64,000 nt of DNA from NCBI GenBank assembly GCA_902786595.1, contig CADADB010000011.1, positions 1 to 64,000 of the forward strand, read 5' to 3'. This stretch comes from an uncultured Bacteroidota bacterium. GTDB lineage: Bacteria > Bacteroidota > Bacteroidia > Bacteroidales > WCHB1-69. Below are positions 36,343 to 44,337 of the stretch, piece after piece; positions within the stretch are counted from its first letter, which is position 1, and every line of letters begins with the position of its first letter. The notes under the pieces were generated by a model. That model saw only the letters and a program-made list of their open reading frames with translations. It was not told the origin of the DNA and did no database searches. The position numbers and the translations under genes were made by a program.

Positions 36343-37101
36343 TCACAACGACAGCATCCCCTTAAATGGTTTTTTGAAAGAGCGCGACAAATCAAACGTG
36401 GCATTGTCGGCAATCAAAATGCGGTTTTTGAGCACACCGGTGACTTTGTCCATATTGACCACCACAGAACGGTTTATTTTCAGAAATTTGTTTTTAGGGA
36501 ATTTGTTGTGGAACATTTTCAGATTACTACGGAAATATTTTCTGAAACCATTTTCAAAATAGACGCACACTTGATTCCCCACTTTTTTGAAATACAGGAC
36601 ATTGTCGAAAACAATGCGGATGGATTCCTCGTTCCGGGTGCCCATGATAAAGATGGATTTCGGGATCTGATCGTCTTGGTTGTACGACATGGTTTGCTCC
36701 TCCACTCGTTGCAGCATCTTTTGATCCAGTTTGTTGTACGTTCCATATATGTTCAGGATTTTCCCCATGATGCTGTTCAGCTCCCTTTCTGTATAAGGTG
36801 CGTAAAACACCTCAAAAAATCCCATTTTAAGAAACTGTTTCACCTTTTTTGTATGAATCATGTCACACAGTCCAACGATAAAAGGAGGTTTTCTGATGTC
36901 GTGCAATACCTCTGAAAATCCCAAATCCAGGAAAAAGATCATAGGGGTGTGGTTGTTCAAATAATCCACCGCTTCTGCGGTATGGTGGCATACAAAGGCA
37001 ATGTTAATGGAATAATATTTTGATAATAAGCCCTTTAGCAAATCCACCTTAGCTTCCTCGTCACAAAGAATTACTACTTCAAAATTTTTATTTGTTACCA
37101 T
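36343..37101 (-). CDS. LytTR-type response regulator with a degenerate receiver domain
   Basis: The 252-residue protein has a receiver-like N-terminal half (acidic D14/E15/E16, possible phosphoacceptor Asp59 in F-F-L-D-L-G) but Ala101 where receivers have the conserved Lys, so normal phosphorelay is doubtful. The C-terminal half (about 150-250) is a LytTR DNA-binding domain (SIRIVFDNVLYFKKVGNQVCVYF, FLKINRSVVVNMDKV). No histidine kinase gene is adjacent. About 240 bases of AT-rich DNA lie upstream. Confidence 0.83.
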   Translation of the reverse strand: MVTNKNFEVVILCDEEAKVDLLKGLLSKYYSINIAFVCHHTAEAVDYLNNHTPMIFFLDLGFSEVLHDIRKPPFIVGLCDMIHTKKVKQFLKMGFFEVFYAPYTERELNSIMGKILNIYGTYNKLDQKMLQRVEEQTMSYNQDDQIPKSIFIMGTRNEESIRIVFDNVLYFKKVGNQVCVYFENGFRKYFRSNLKMFHNKFPKNKFLKINRSVVVNMDKVTGVLKNRILIADNATFDLSRSFKKPFKGMLSL

Positions 37102-37390
37102 AATGATTTAGTTATTATAGGTAAAAGTAAATATTTTTACCATTGATTTTAATAAATTATGAAAAATAATGGTCAAAAGTTAGATTTTGCCATAAAAACA
37201 ACATCATTAGTGATAAAAAGTGCGCAGTTGTTGAGTTAAGTTGAAATTTGCCTTTTTTAACATGATAGCTGCATTTATTATTAATAGCAACCAAAAAAGT
37301 GTTAAAAGTTGCAAATTATGAAGATTTAAAAGAAACTTTTGCTTTTTGATGTTGTGTTGATCGTATAGGATTTTCACATATTAGTGGTAT
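37102..37390. other. AT-rich spacer without recognisable gene
   Basis: 289 bases between two minus-strand genes. No open frame, tRNA or strong hairpin is seen; AAAAGTT(A/G) motifs recur. It presumably holds the LytTR gene promoter. Confidence 0.5.
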
Positions 37391-38605
37391 CTATCCATAA
37401 TCGGTTCTCATTTGGGCCTCTTCATTGAAAAGCAAATCCCTAAGCGTATTTAATTGCTCAAGGGTGTATTGGTGCCAGTGTTGCGATGGCATAAGCCAAT
37501 TTGGACATTTTTCCGGCATCCAAAAATGGAAATTGTCGTATAAGGCATTTCGTTCCAGATCAGGTTGTTGCTGCTGTTTGGCTCTCACAAACTGCAGAAT
37601 CCGAAGTCCGTCGGCTTTTTGGTGGAATGCTTTTACAAAATGTTGGAAATCAGATACATTTTCTCGAATATCCTGCCAAATGTCCGGTTTTTGATTCTCT
37701 TTCTGAAGAAACCGCAAAAAATCATTATCCTTGACGGAAAGCTTGTTTTCATAAAGTTCCCTCAATTTTCCGTATGCTTCTTGAATAGAAGTGAAAAACG
37801 AGAAGTGATAAATCGGGTAACTGTCCCAAATTCCTTCAGCACCTAGTTTCATGGCGGGGCCAGTCCCGAAGGGAACACGGTCGGAATAGCGACCGGCTGG
37901 ATAGACGCATTCGGTGTTAAAAAGACTTAAACCGCCCATTTTGCAAAACTTTTGGACAAGATAAAAGTCCTCCCCGCTTTGATAAGGGGTGATGTTTCCG
38001 ATTTTCTTAAGACTGCATGCACGCATGGCTATGGCCGAGCCCAAAGCGGTGAAACCGTAAGGACTGCTGATTTTCAGCAAATTAACGGCGTAGTTCCTCA
38101 TATATATTTCATATCGGAGGAGCGCCTTGTCACGGATTTCATCGCCGCCGTTCAGCGGGTGGTAGTAGGGAACAGACATAGCGGTCATTTCCGGATTCCG
38201 CTCAAACCGGTCTGCCACGGATTGCAGGTAGCAGGTTCCGAATGTCGTGTCGGCGTCCAGACTAATGATAATGTCTTTGGGGTCACATTCAGATAATATC
38301 CGTTCAAACAATACTTTGCGTGCAAAGCCAACCCCCGTTTTCTTCCCTTTCCAGCCAAGTCCTGGCGAAGCAAAATCCAGAATATGAAGTGTCAAGGACT
38401 TGTAACCGTGAAGAAATTCCAACAGTTTTTGGTTGTTTTTGCATACAGTTTGTCGTTCAGGATGGTTCCAGTATTCATCTGGTTGATTCACACAGACATA
38501 TACCTCGAAAGGAAGGCGTGTGTCTTGTTTGGAGAGTGCATCCAACGTGACGGGCAGGTAGTCCAGCTCGTCCATGGCAGGGATGGCGATGCGTAAAGTC
38601 GGCAT
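37391..38605 (-). CDS. Glycosyltransferase family 2-like protein
   Basis: The 404-residue cytoplasmic protein has a GT-A fold start (RIAIPAMDELDYLPVTLDAL), the metal-binding D-A-D motif at 117-119 (ISLDADTTFG) and a later GEDFYLV segment acting as the acceptor ED motif. The C-terminal 130 residues are family-unspecific helices. Donor and acceptor are unknown. Its ATG directly follows the stop of the chagasin-like gene, so both are translated from one mRNA. Confidence 0.82.
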   Translation of the reverse strand: MPTLRIAIPAMDELDYLPVTLDALSKQDTRLPFEVYVCVNQPDEYWNHPERQTVCKNNQKLLEFLHGYKSLTLHILDFASPGLGWKGKKTGVGFARKVLFERILSECDPKDIIISLDADTTFGTCYLQSVADRFERNPEMTAMSVPYYHPLNGGDEIRDKALLRYEIYMRNYAVNLLKISSPYGFTALGSAIAMRACSLKKIGNITPYQSGEDFYLVQKFCKMGGLSLFNTECVYPAGRYSDRVPFGTGPAMKLGAEGIWDSYPIYHFSFFTSIQEAYGKLRELYENKLSVKDNDFLRFLQKENQKPDIWQDIRENVSDFQHFVKAFHQKADGLRILQFVRAKQQQQPDLERNALYDNFHFWMPEKCPNWLMPSQHWHQYTLEQLNTLRDLLFNEEAQMRTDYG

Positions 38606-38983
38606 CTACTTCACGGTAATCGTAATGTCTCGAGTGCGTGCGGCTTGTTCGATATTGTCGCGTGCATAGACAAAGTGCAGGGTTTGGGAGCCCTTCTGAA
38701 CGGCATCGAATTTCCAGAAACGATGGCTTGAAGCGCCTACAATACCCGCAGGTGCATCGCTTGTGTAACGGTCGCCGGCACTTTTCACAATATTGATATC
38801 ACTCTCATTGACCAATTGCCACCAAAAACCAGTGGAGGCGTTGGTGATGAATTCAATTTCGCAGGATTGCCCTTTTTTCAGTACAATCTCGTTGGTATCC
38901 TTGTTCACGGAAACTAATTTTTGTTGTGCCTTGCAGCTCACAAGAAGGAGAATGACAACTCCCAAATAAACGACTTTTCTCAT
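38606..38983 (-). CDS. Chagasin-like (I42) cysteine-protease inhibitor lipoprotein
   Basis: The 125-residue product has a lipoprotein signal (lipobox L-V-S-C, Cys17). The mature part matches the I42 immunoglobulin-like inhibitor fold: N-A-S-T-G-F-W-W at 48-55 corresponds to the conserved NPTTG(Y/F)xW loop, and GIVGASSHRFWKF to the GxxG loop region; the third RPW-like loop is less clear (YARDNIE). Family members block papain-like peptidases. It may protect the cell envelope from the cell's own or host cysteine proteases. A -7-like TATTTTTG lies just upstream on the minus strand (about 39003-39010). Confidence 0.78.
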   Translation of the reverse strand: MRKVVYLGVVILLLVSCKAQQKLVSVNKDTNEIVLKKGQSCEIEFITNASTGFWWQLVNESDINIVKSAGDRYTSDAPAGIVGASSHRFWKFDAVQKGSQTLHFVYARDNIEQAARTRDITITVK

Positions 38984-39041
38984 TTTTGTTTCTATTAAAG
39001 TGCAAAAATACGTTTTTTCTGCTTAGACTGCCAAAATGATG

Positions 39042-39075
39042 AAAAATAAAAAGAGTCCGGTTATCCGGACTCTTT
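39042..39075 (-). terminator. Terminator after tRNA-Lys
   Basis: AAAGAGTCCGG (39050-39060) pairs with CCGGACTCTTT (39065-39075); the minus strand then reads TTATTTTTC. Confidence 0.85.
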
Positions 39076-39077
39076 CG

Positions 39078-39150
39078 TGTTCCAGCTGGGGCTCGAACCC
39101 AGGACCCCATCCTTAAAAGGGATGTGCTCTACCTGCTGAGCTACTGAAAC
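39078..39150 (-). tRNA. tRNA-Lys (anticodon TTT)
   Basis: Full cloverleaf on the minus strand: acceptor GTTTCAG/CTGGAAC, D arm GCTCAGCAGGTAGAGC, anticodon stem CATCC/GGATG with loop CTTTTAA (anticodon TTT), T arm CTGGG-TTCGAGC-CCCAG, discriminator A. 73 nt, CCA not encoded. Confidence 0.96.
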
Positions 39151-39167
39151 GCCTCTTTTTTGAGGTT

Positions 39168-39191
39168 GCAAAAATACACTTTTTTTAATAT
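39168..39191 (-). promoter_or_regulatory. tRNA-type promoter block upstream of tRNA-Lys
   Basis: -7 box TATTTTTG on the minus strand (39169-39176) preceded by ATATTAAAAAAAGTG; identical over 24 bases to the copies at 46192 and 29764. Confidence 0.7.
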
Positions 39192-39266
39192 GAGAGTGAT
39201 TTTTCGAAATAAAAAATTATTCTACCATAAAATATTGAAAATCAATATAATAAGAAAAAATTCATT

Positions 39267-39300
39267 TTTGTTGAATTATTGCCGAAATTATCTATATTTG
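39267..39300 (+). promoter_or_regulatory. Promoter TTTG-N22-TATATTTG for the small basic protein
   Basis: TTTG at 39267-39270 and TATATTTG at 39293-39300 match the -33 and -7 elements with a 22-base spacer. The leader to the ATG at 39446 is long (about 140 bases), A-rich, and has a small TTCGC/GCGAA hairpin at 39359-39372. Confidence 0.65.
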
Positions 39301-39445
39301 CAACATATCTAATTGATTATAAACATGTTAAAAAAATAAATAGCAAAAAACAAAAAGATTCGCTTAGGCGAAGAAAAAGGAAAAATAACGGTCATTTTGT
39401 GTAAAAATGATTATCAGGAAGAGAATACTTTCAAAAATCAAAAAT

Positions 39446-39697
39446 ATGAAAAAATTGATATTAACTCCCCAAAAAGACACGGTAACCCTTTGCCTGCCTC
39501 AGGAATGGGTCGGGAAACCGTTGGTGTGCGTGTTGCGCCATCCGGATGAAAAAGGCGCATACCCTAATGATTCGGAATTTGTTTCCGAAGTTCGCGAAGA
39601 GAGCATTGGGTATCAAGCGACCCGTTACAGACAAGTCAGACGACAGAGGAAAAAGAGATTAAGAAAAAAAACAAGTGGCAAAAACAAGACTCTTTGA
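39446..39697 (+). CDS. Small basic protein of unknown function
   Basis: From MKKLILTPQKDT (39446) the product is 83 residues. The N-terminal half (DTVTLCLPQEWVGKPLVCVL) looks like a short beta-strand pair of the kind seen in AbrB/MazE-like small proteins, and the last 30 residues are strongly basic (RYRQVRRQRKKRLRKK), suggesting nucleic-acid binding. An ATG 13 codons upstream (39407) is also in frame. I do not recognise the family. The long structured leader and isolated position make it a candidate post-transcriptionally regulated gene. Gene end faces folE. Confidence 0.6.
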   Translation: MKKLILTPQKDTVTLCLPQEWVGKPLVCVLRHPDEKGAYPNDSEFVSEVREESIGYQATRYRQVRRQRKKRLRKKTSGKNKTL

Positions 39698-39723
39698 CAG
39701 AAAGAGCGACCTAACATTCTACA

Positions 39724-40317
39724 TCAATGTAAGTTGGCTCCTATGAGGTGCATGAATTCCTGACGAGTGTTCTCGTTTTTGAGGAACGCGCCGGTGAACT
39801 CCGATGTGGTGGTCACGGAATTCTGCTTCTGGATGCCGCGCATGGACATGCAAAGGTGCTGCGCCTCAATGACTACGGCCACACCGAGCGGATTCAGCAC
39901 TCCCTGCAAGCAGTCTTTGATCTGGGAGGTGAGTCGTTCTTGCAGCTGCAGCCGGCGGGCATAGCATTCCACCACGCGCGGAATCTTGCTCAGACCCACG
40001 ACGGTGCCGTTCGGGATATAACCGATGTGCGCCTTTCCGAAGAAGGGCAGCAGATGGTGCTCGCACAACGAATAGATTTCGATGTCCTTCACCACCACAA
40101 TCTGTTTGTAATCCTCGTGGAACAAGGCACTTTCAAGAATCGCTTTCGGGTCTTGTCGGTATCCATGCGTCAGAAAATCCATGGCTTTCGCCACGCGCAT
40201 CGGGGTTTTCAACAGGCCTTCCCGTTCGGGATTTTCTCCCAAACCTTTCAATATCTCTTTGTAATGGAATGCTAATTTTTCTAAATTTTCTTCTGAAAAA
40301 GTCGGAACTTGACTCAT
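39724..40317 (-). CDS. folE: GTP cyclohydrolase I
   Basis: The 197-residue enzyme makes 7,8-dihydroneopterin triphosphate, first step of folate synthesis and also of queuosine precursors. It shows [15 protein letters not shown], the zinc site in [30 protein letters not shown] and the second Cys in [17 protein letters not shown]. Length is typical. It is 39 bases downstream of the metallo-hydrolase gene. Confidence 0.97.
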   Translation of the reverse strand: MSQVPTFSEENLEKLAFHYKEILKGLGENPEREGLLKTPMRVAKAMDFLTHGYRQDPKAILESALFHEDYKQIVVVKDIEIYSLCEHHLLPFFGKAHIGYIPNGTVVGLSKIPRVVECYARRLQLQERLTSQIKDCLQGVLNPLGVAVVIEAQHLCMSMRGIQKQNSVTTTSEFTGAFLKNENTRQEFMHLIGANLH

Positions 40318-40356
40318 ATTTATAATGTTAATTTATCCTAATCATTAATCTATCTC

Positions 40357-40998
40357 TTATCCTCTCACCAAAAAGGGGTTCTCCCTCCGTTCCCGTCCCA
40401 CGGTGGTAGGGTCACCGTGGCCGGGGAGTATCGTCACCTCATCGTCCAGGGTGAGGATTTTCTCGCGGATACTTTGTTGCAGCAGCGCTTCGTTGCCCGA
40501 TGGCAGGTCGCTGCGCCCGACGCTCAACTCAAAAATCAGATCGCCAGTGAGTATCAGTTTGTTTTCAGCACTATAGAGACAGATGCTGCCGTCGCAATGA
40601 CCGGGAGTGTAGAGCACTTTCAGATGCTGGTTGCCGAAGGTCACTTCGTCGCCTTCTTGAAGATAGCGGTCGGGATTGGGCATTTTTTCAATCTCAAAGC
40701 CGAAAACCGTGGCGTAGGCGTATGCCCGGCCATACTCTTTCATCCCGGCCTCGTGCATCAGCACATGCGGGTGGTACTCGGCCACACACCACGGGTTTCC
40801 CGCGATGTGGTCGATATGAGGATGCGTGTTGATGAGGTATTTGATTTTCAGGTTCTTTGCCGCAACATAATCGCGGATCTGAGCATCTTCGTAAGTCTGG
40901 CAGTTGCCTGGATCCACAATCACCGCTTCGTTTGTTTCATCCGACAAGATGTAGGTGTTCACCATGATCGGATTGAAATGAAACGTCTTGATTTCCAT
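40357..40998 (-). CDS. Metallo-beta-lactamase-fold hydrolase (glyoxalase II-like)
   Basis: The 213-residue product has the metal-binding T-H-P-H-I-D-H at 58-64, YTPGHCDGSICLY, LTGDLIFELSVGRSDLPSG and LPGHGDPTTVG, the ligand set of the GloB-like subgroup (hydroxyacylglutathione hydrolase or related thioesterases). The start at MEIKTFHFNP (40998) matches family N-termini; the longer frame to 41094 would overlap the MORN-repeat gene by 32 bases. Confidence 0.88.
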   Translation of the reverse strand: MEIKTFHFNPIMVNTYILSDETNEAVIVDPGNCQTYEDAQIRDYVAAKNLKIKYLINTHPHIDHIAGNPWCVAEYHPHVLMHEAGMKEYGRAYAYATVFGFEIEKMPNPDRYLQEGDEVTFGNQHLKVLYTPGHCDGSICLYSAENKLILTGDLIFELSVGRSDLPSGNEALLQQSIREKILTLDDEVTILPGHGDPTTVGRERRENPFLVRG

Positions 40999-41062
40999 AT
41001 TCACTATTTTTAACTTGGATTCCCCCACCATCTCGCGCAGGGATTTATGTTTTTTTAACAGA

Positions 41063-42379
41063 TTAAAAGGGAGTTTTCTTTGGGTCGGAGGCATACACTT
41101 CTTTCACTTTATGGCCATTGTCGAAAATGGCGCTGTAATACAATTTTCCTTGTGGGGTCCAGCTTGACCACTTGCCGTGGCGCAAACGGTTCTTGTAACT
41201 TCCTTGCGTGTGTTTCACACCGTTGTCATAGTATTCGGTAAAGGCGCCTTCCGGTACGTCATGAACAAAATTCTGTTCCCGGATTTTTTTCTCGTGCATA
41301 TTGTAAAACACCCATTTTCCCTCTTTTAAGTCCTTGGCATACTTGCCTTTGGAAAGTATATGACCATTTTGCGCATATTCGTTCCAGACACCGTTCTTCA
41401 GGTCATTGACATATTTCCCTTGTCGTTGCATCTTGCCCGTTTCTTCCCAAAACATGGTGCAAAGTCCGTTCAAATGCCCATCTTTATAGTTGTTTTCGTA
41501 TTTTTTGAATCCATTTTCACGCCATCCTTCCCAAAAACCATCCATTATTCCGTCTTTGAAGGTGCCTTGGTCTTTGATTTTGCCATTTTGGAAGTAGGCA
41601 ACCCACTTGCCGTTTTCTTTGTCATTTTTGAAGGAGCCCTCACGTTGCAGTTTGCCGTCCTCATACCATGCTTTCCAGAGTCCTTCGCGCTTGCCATCAA
41701 CGTAATTGCCTTTGCGCCATACTTTTCCATTTTCATAGAAATAGGTCCAGTTGCCGTGCTGCAAACCGTTTTCAAAGTTGCCCTCACTGCCGAGCCGGCC
41801 TTCATTGTCGTAGAATTTCCAAAGCCCTTGTTGCAACCCATGTACAAGTTTGCCCTCCATGTCCTTTTTCCCACCACGGTTCCACCAGGAGGCATCGCCC
41901 TCCAAAAGCCCCATTTCGTAGGTTCCTTCAAAGTATTTTTCGCCATTGTCAAAATACTCGATTACATGGCCATGAATACTGTCGTCAATGTAAGTGACTT
42001 TTTTAAATAGTTGTCCGTTAGGATGATAAAATGTCCAATCACCATTCCGGTGACCGTCTTTGAATTGTCCTTCTGACTCGACTTTTCCCGACTGGTACCA
42101 GCTTTTGAACGGACCATTATCGGCATGGTATTCCTGGCCGAGCTTGCCGTCATCGTACCAAACTTTCCAGACGCCAATTTTAATTCCGTCCTTATAATCA
42201 CCTTCGGTCCATTTTTTACCGTTGTTATGATAATATACCCAATGTCCCTGCTCAACACCCTTTTTTTGCACGCCAAGGGACATCAATTTACCATTTTTCC
42301 AATAGGTTTTGGTCGTGTCTTGCGCCGACAAACCGATTGCCAGCGAGACACAAAGCCATAATAGAAACAATTTTTTCAT
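41063..42379 (-). CDS. Exported MORN-repeat (YwqK-type) protein
   Basis: The 438-residue product has a signal peptide (to about Ala19) and then consists almost wholly of about 17 repeats of 22-24 residues with the pattern (Y/F)xxNGK-x-x-x-x-G-x-(Y/F)-K-x-G-x-x-x-G-x-W, i.e. MORN_2 repeats. Such proteins form a long beta-sheet and are found in Bacteroidota envelopes; some relatives are annotated as YwqK antitoxins, a label not supported here since this one is exported and has no partner. A -7 box TATTTTTG lies just upstream (about 42395-42402, minus strand). Confidence 0.85.
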   Translation of the reverse strand: MKKLFLLWLCVSLAIGLSAQDTTKTYWKNGKLMSLGVQKKGVEQGHWVYYHNNGKKWTEGDYKDGIKIGVWKVWYDDGKLGQEYHADNGPFKSWYQSGKVESEGQFKDGHRNGDWTFYHPNGQLFKKVTYIDDSIHGHVIEYFDNGEKYFEGTYEMGLLEGDASWWNRGGKKDMEGKLVHGLQQGLWKFYDNEGRLGSEGNFENGLQHGNWTYFYENGKVWRKGNYVDGKREGLWKAWYEDGKLQREGSFKNDKENGKWVAYFQNGKIKDQGTFKDGIMDGFWEGWRENGFKKYENNYKDGHLNGLCTMFWEETGKMQRQGKYVNDLKNGVWNEYAQNGHILSKGKYAKDLKEGKWVFYNMHEKKIREQNFVHDVPEGAFTEYYDNGVKHTQGSYKNRLRHGKWSSWTPQGKLYYSAIFDNGHKVKEVYASDPKKTPF

Positions 42380-42414
42380 TGTGAATAATTTGGGGGCAAA
42401 AATACATTTTTTTT

Positions 42415-42442
42415 AGGCAACAGGCAACAATCAATAGGCAAT
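42415..42442. repeat. Heptamer array AGGCAAC/AGGCAAT
   Basis: AGGCAAC twice, AATCAAT and AGGCAAT in 7-base register, between the MORN gene promoter and the terminator of the upstream T9SS gene. Confidence 0.75.
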
Positions 42443-42478
42443 AGAAAAGGGAATATCAATTGAATTGACATTCCCTTT
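42440..42478 (-). terminator. Terminator of the T9SS gene at 42502
   Basis: AAAGGGAAT (42446-42454) pairs with ATTCCCTTT (42470-42478); the minus strand continues with TTTCTATTG. Confidence 0.6.
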
Positions 42479-42501
42479 AATATTCAAATGAAAATCAGTG
42501 C

Positions 42502-44250
42502 TTATTTTACAACCACTTGCTTGGTGATGGTTCCATTGGATGCCGTCACTTTCACAGCGTAGGTGCCGGGGGCGATGCCGGAAGTGGAGATCACGATATG
42601 AGATTCGTTGTAGTTCTGTTCGAACACCAGTTGACCCATCATATTATAGATTTCCACACGTTGGATTTGGTCGGAAGACACCTGCACGAAATTAGTTGCA
42701 GGGTTAGGATAGACTTTCACCTCGATTTGGTTGTGCTCGTTGACGGAGACATCGGTAATGGTCAGAGAAACGGGCACAATGACCTCACCGTGTTCAATAT
42801 CGCTGGAGAAGCAGTGAATATTAGCGCTCTTGGTGTCTCCGACATTCATGCCGTTAGAATTGACAGTAACTGTCTCGGTCACATTCGCGCCAGCATTTAT
42901 GCTACCGGAAGCGGGGCTTGTTGTCAGCCACGGGGTGATGGGCGTGCCGTCGATTTTGCCGCCAATGCACAAGTTGTAGTCGTATGTGCCACTGGTGAAA
43001 CGGTTGTACCACGTGGAACCTCTCTTATACCAGCAGCTGTAGTCGTTGGCCATATAACCATCCAAAGGAGCGAGATATGCACCTTCGGGTTGTACAAACC
43101 AAACACCGAACCAGAGGTCGCTGCCGTCGATCAAGAACGGGGTGGTGAGCTGGATGGAATTCCAACCGCTGTCGGGGGTGCATGTTTGCTCATAGAGAAC
43201 GGCACCGGGACCAGGATTCAGGATGGAATTGCTCATTGCATAAACACGCACCTTGGCCGTGGGAATTGTTCCATTCATGTAGAAATGAATTTCATTCAGC
43301 GTTTTGCCGATATGCTGTTGAAGGGCGGAGGCGGGATAGCCGATAGCGAGATCCACATCAGCGGCTTCGCCATTCCAACCAACATAAGTGTAAGGTTCGT
43401 CCATATAGTAGTGCATATCCACAACACCGGTAGATGCCGGATTAGGATTCGGGATATCGTAAGTGACGATGACGTTGAAATCTGTGCCACCAGTACCGGG
43501 GTTGCTCATCTCGAAAGTTTGGGAAGCGGTGGCATCCGGATTCATGGAGAAAGTGAGGTTTTCGGTAGTGACAGCGAATTGGCCTACTTGTGCAGCGGAA
43601 ACCTCAGTGACGATGAAGTCATCAACGTAGTAGGTGCCGGTGGCGTTATTGGGAGCGCCGGCGTAAAAGTTGATGCCTGCTAACTGGTTGACACCATTGG
43701 TGTTGCCCTGCTGGTAACTGAAAGGCCAGGTGTGAACAGCCACATTATTGATGGTGAGAGTTGCTTGGTCGTTGTCCATATCCACGTCAAACTCAATGGG
43801 GAACCAAGCATTGGTGGGGGAGGAGAAATTGTATTCCTGACCGCCAACACTAAGGTAACCACCGCCAGTGCTGTTGAAATAGCACTCTAAAGCCCATTGA
43901 TTTTTCAGGATGTGCTGGATGTTGAAATAGCCACCATTCCCTGTAGAAGGCACGTAATAGTTGAAGGTGAGGGTGTAGTGTCCCGTGGTGTAATTACCGA
44001 AAGGATACAGCTGGTCGTTGCTTCCGGTAATGTACAGTGAATTAGGGGCGGAAGCGGCTTGTGTGGATGAAATCACACCATCTTCCGAGCTACCTGGTGC
44101 GGAACTCCAAGTCGTCCAGGCCGAGTTCGATTGTGCCAGATGGCTGCCAGCCGTGTAGGAATCAAAGTTGTCGCTGAAGACAACGGTTTGCGCAAACGTA
44201 AAAGACACTGCGGCAAACATCAACAAAAAGAAAAGTAAACTTTTTTTCAT
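42502..44250 (-). CDS. Large secreted T9SS cargo protein with lectin-like N-terminal domain
   Basis: From MKKSLLFFLL (44250) the product is 582 residues. After the signal peptide (to about Gln21) comes a concanavalin/LamG-like sandwich (about 22-210, starting FSDNFDSYTAGS and ending YYVDDFIVTE), then immunoglobulin-like modules with a choice-of-anchor flavour (TFEMSNPGTGGTDFNV, GANVTETVTVNSNGMNVGD), and a C-terminal type A T9SS domain (YPNPATNFVQV, VEIYNMMGQLVF, GIAPGTYAVKV, TKQVVVK). No enzyme motif is seen; a surface adhesin or binding protein is plausible. A -7 box TACTTTTG lies upstream at about 44276-44283. Confidence 0.82.
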   Translation of the reverse strand: MKKSLLFFLLMFAAVSFTFAQTVVFSDNFDSYTAGSHLAQSNSAWTTWSSAPGSSEDGVISSTQAASAPNSLYITGSNDQLYPFGNYTTGHYTLTFNYYVPSTGNGGYFNIQHILKNQWALECYFNSTGGGYLSVGGQEYNFSSPTNAWFPIEFDVDMDNDQATLTINNVAVHTWPFSYQQGNTNGVNQLAGINFYAGAPNNATGTYYVDDFIVTEVSAAQVGQFAVTTENLTFSMNPDATASQTFEMSNPGTGGTDFNVIVTYDIPNPNPASTGVVDMHYYMDEPYTYVGWNGEAADVDLAIGYPASALQQHIGKTLNEIHFYMNGTIPTAKVRVYAMSNSILNPGPGAVLYEQTCTPDSGWNSIQLTTPFLIDGSDLWFGVWFVQPEGAYLAPLDGYMANDYSCWYKRGSTWYNRFTSGTYDYNLCIGGKIDGTPITPWLTTSPASGSINAGANVTETVTVNSNGMNVGDTKSANIHCFSSDIEHGEVIVPVSLTITDVSVNEHNQIEVKVYPNPATNFVQVSSDQIQRVEIYNMMGQLVFEQNYNESHIVISTSGIAPGTYAVKVTASNGTITKQVVVK

Positions 44251-44337
44251 AAGCAATAGATTTTAAATGATGATGCAAAAGTAAAAAATATTTGCCATCA
44301 TTATTATTATGAAAAAAAAATTTACTTCAAACGATAT

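Noticed and set aside
42502-43683. Long plus-strand frame of 388 codons opposite the T9SS gene
   Set aside because: It mirrors codon bias of the minus-strand gene, lacks a promoter and shows no protein motif.
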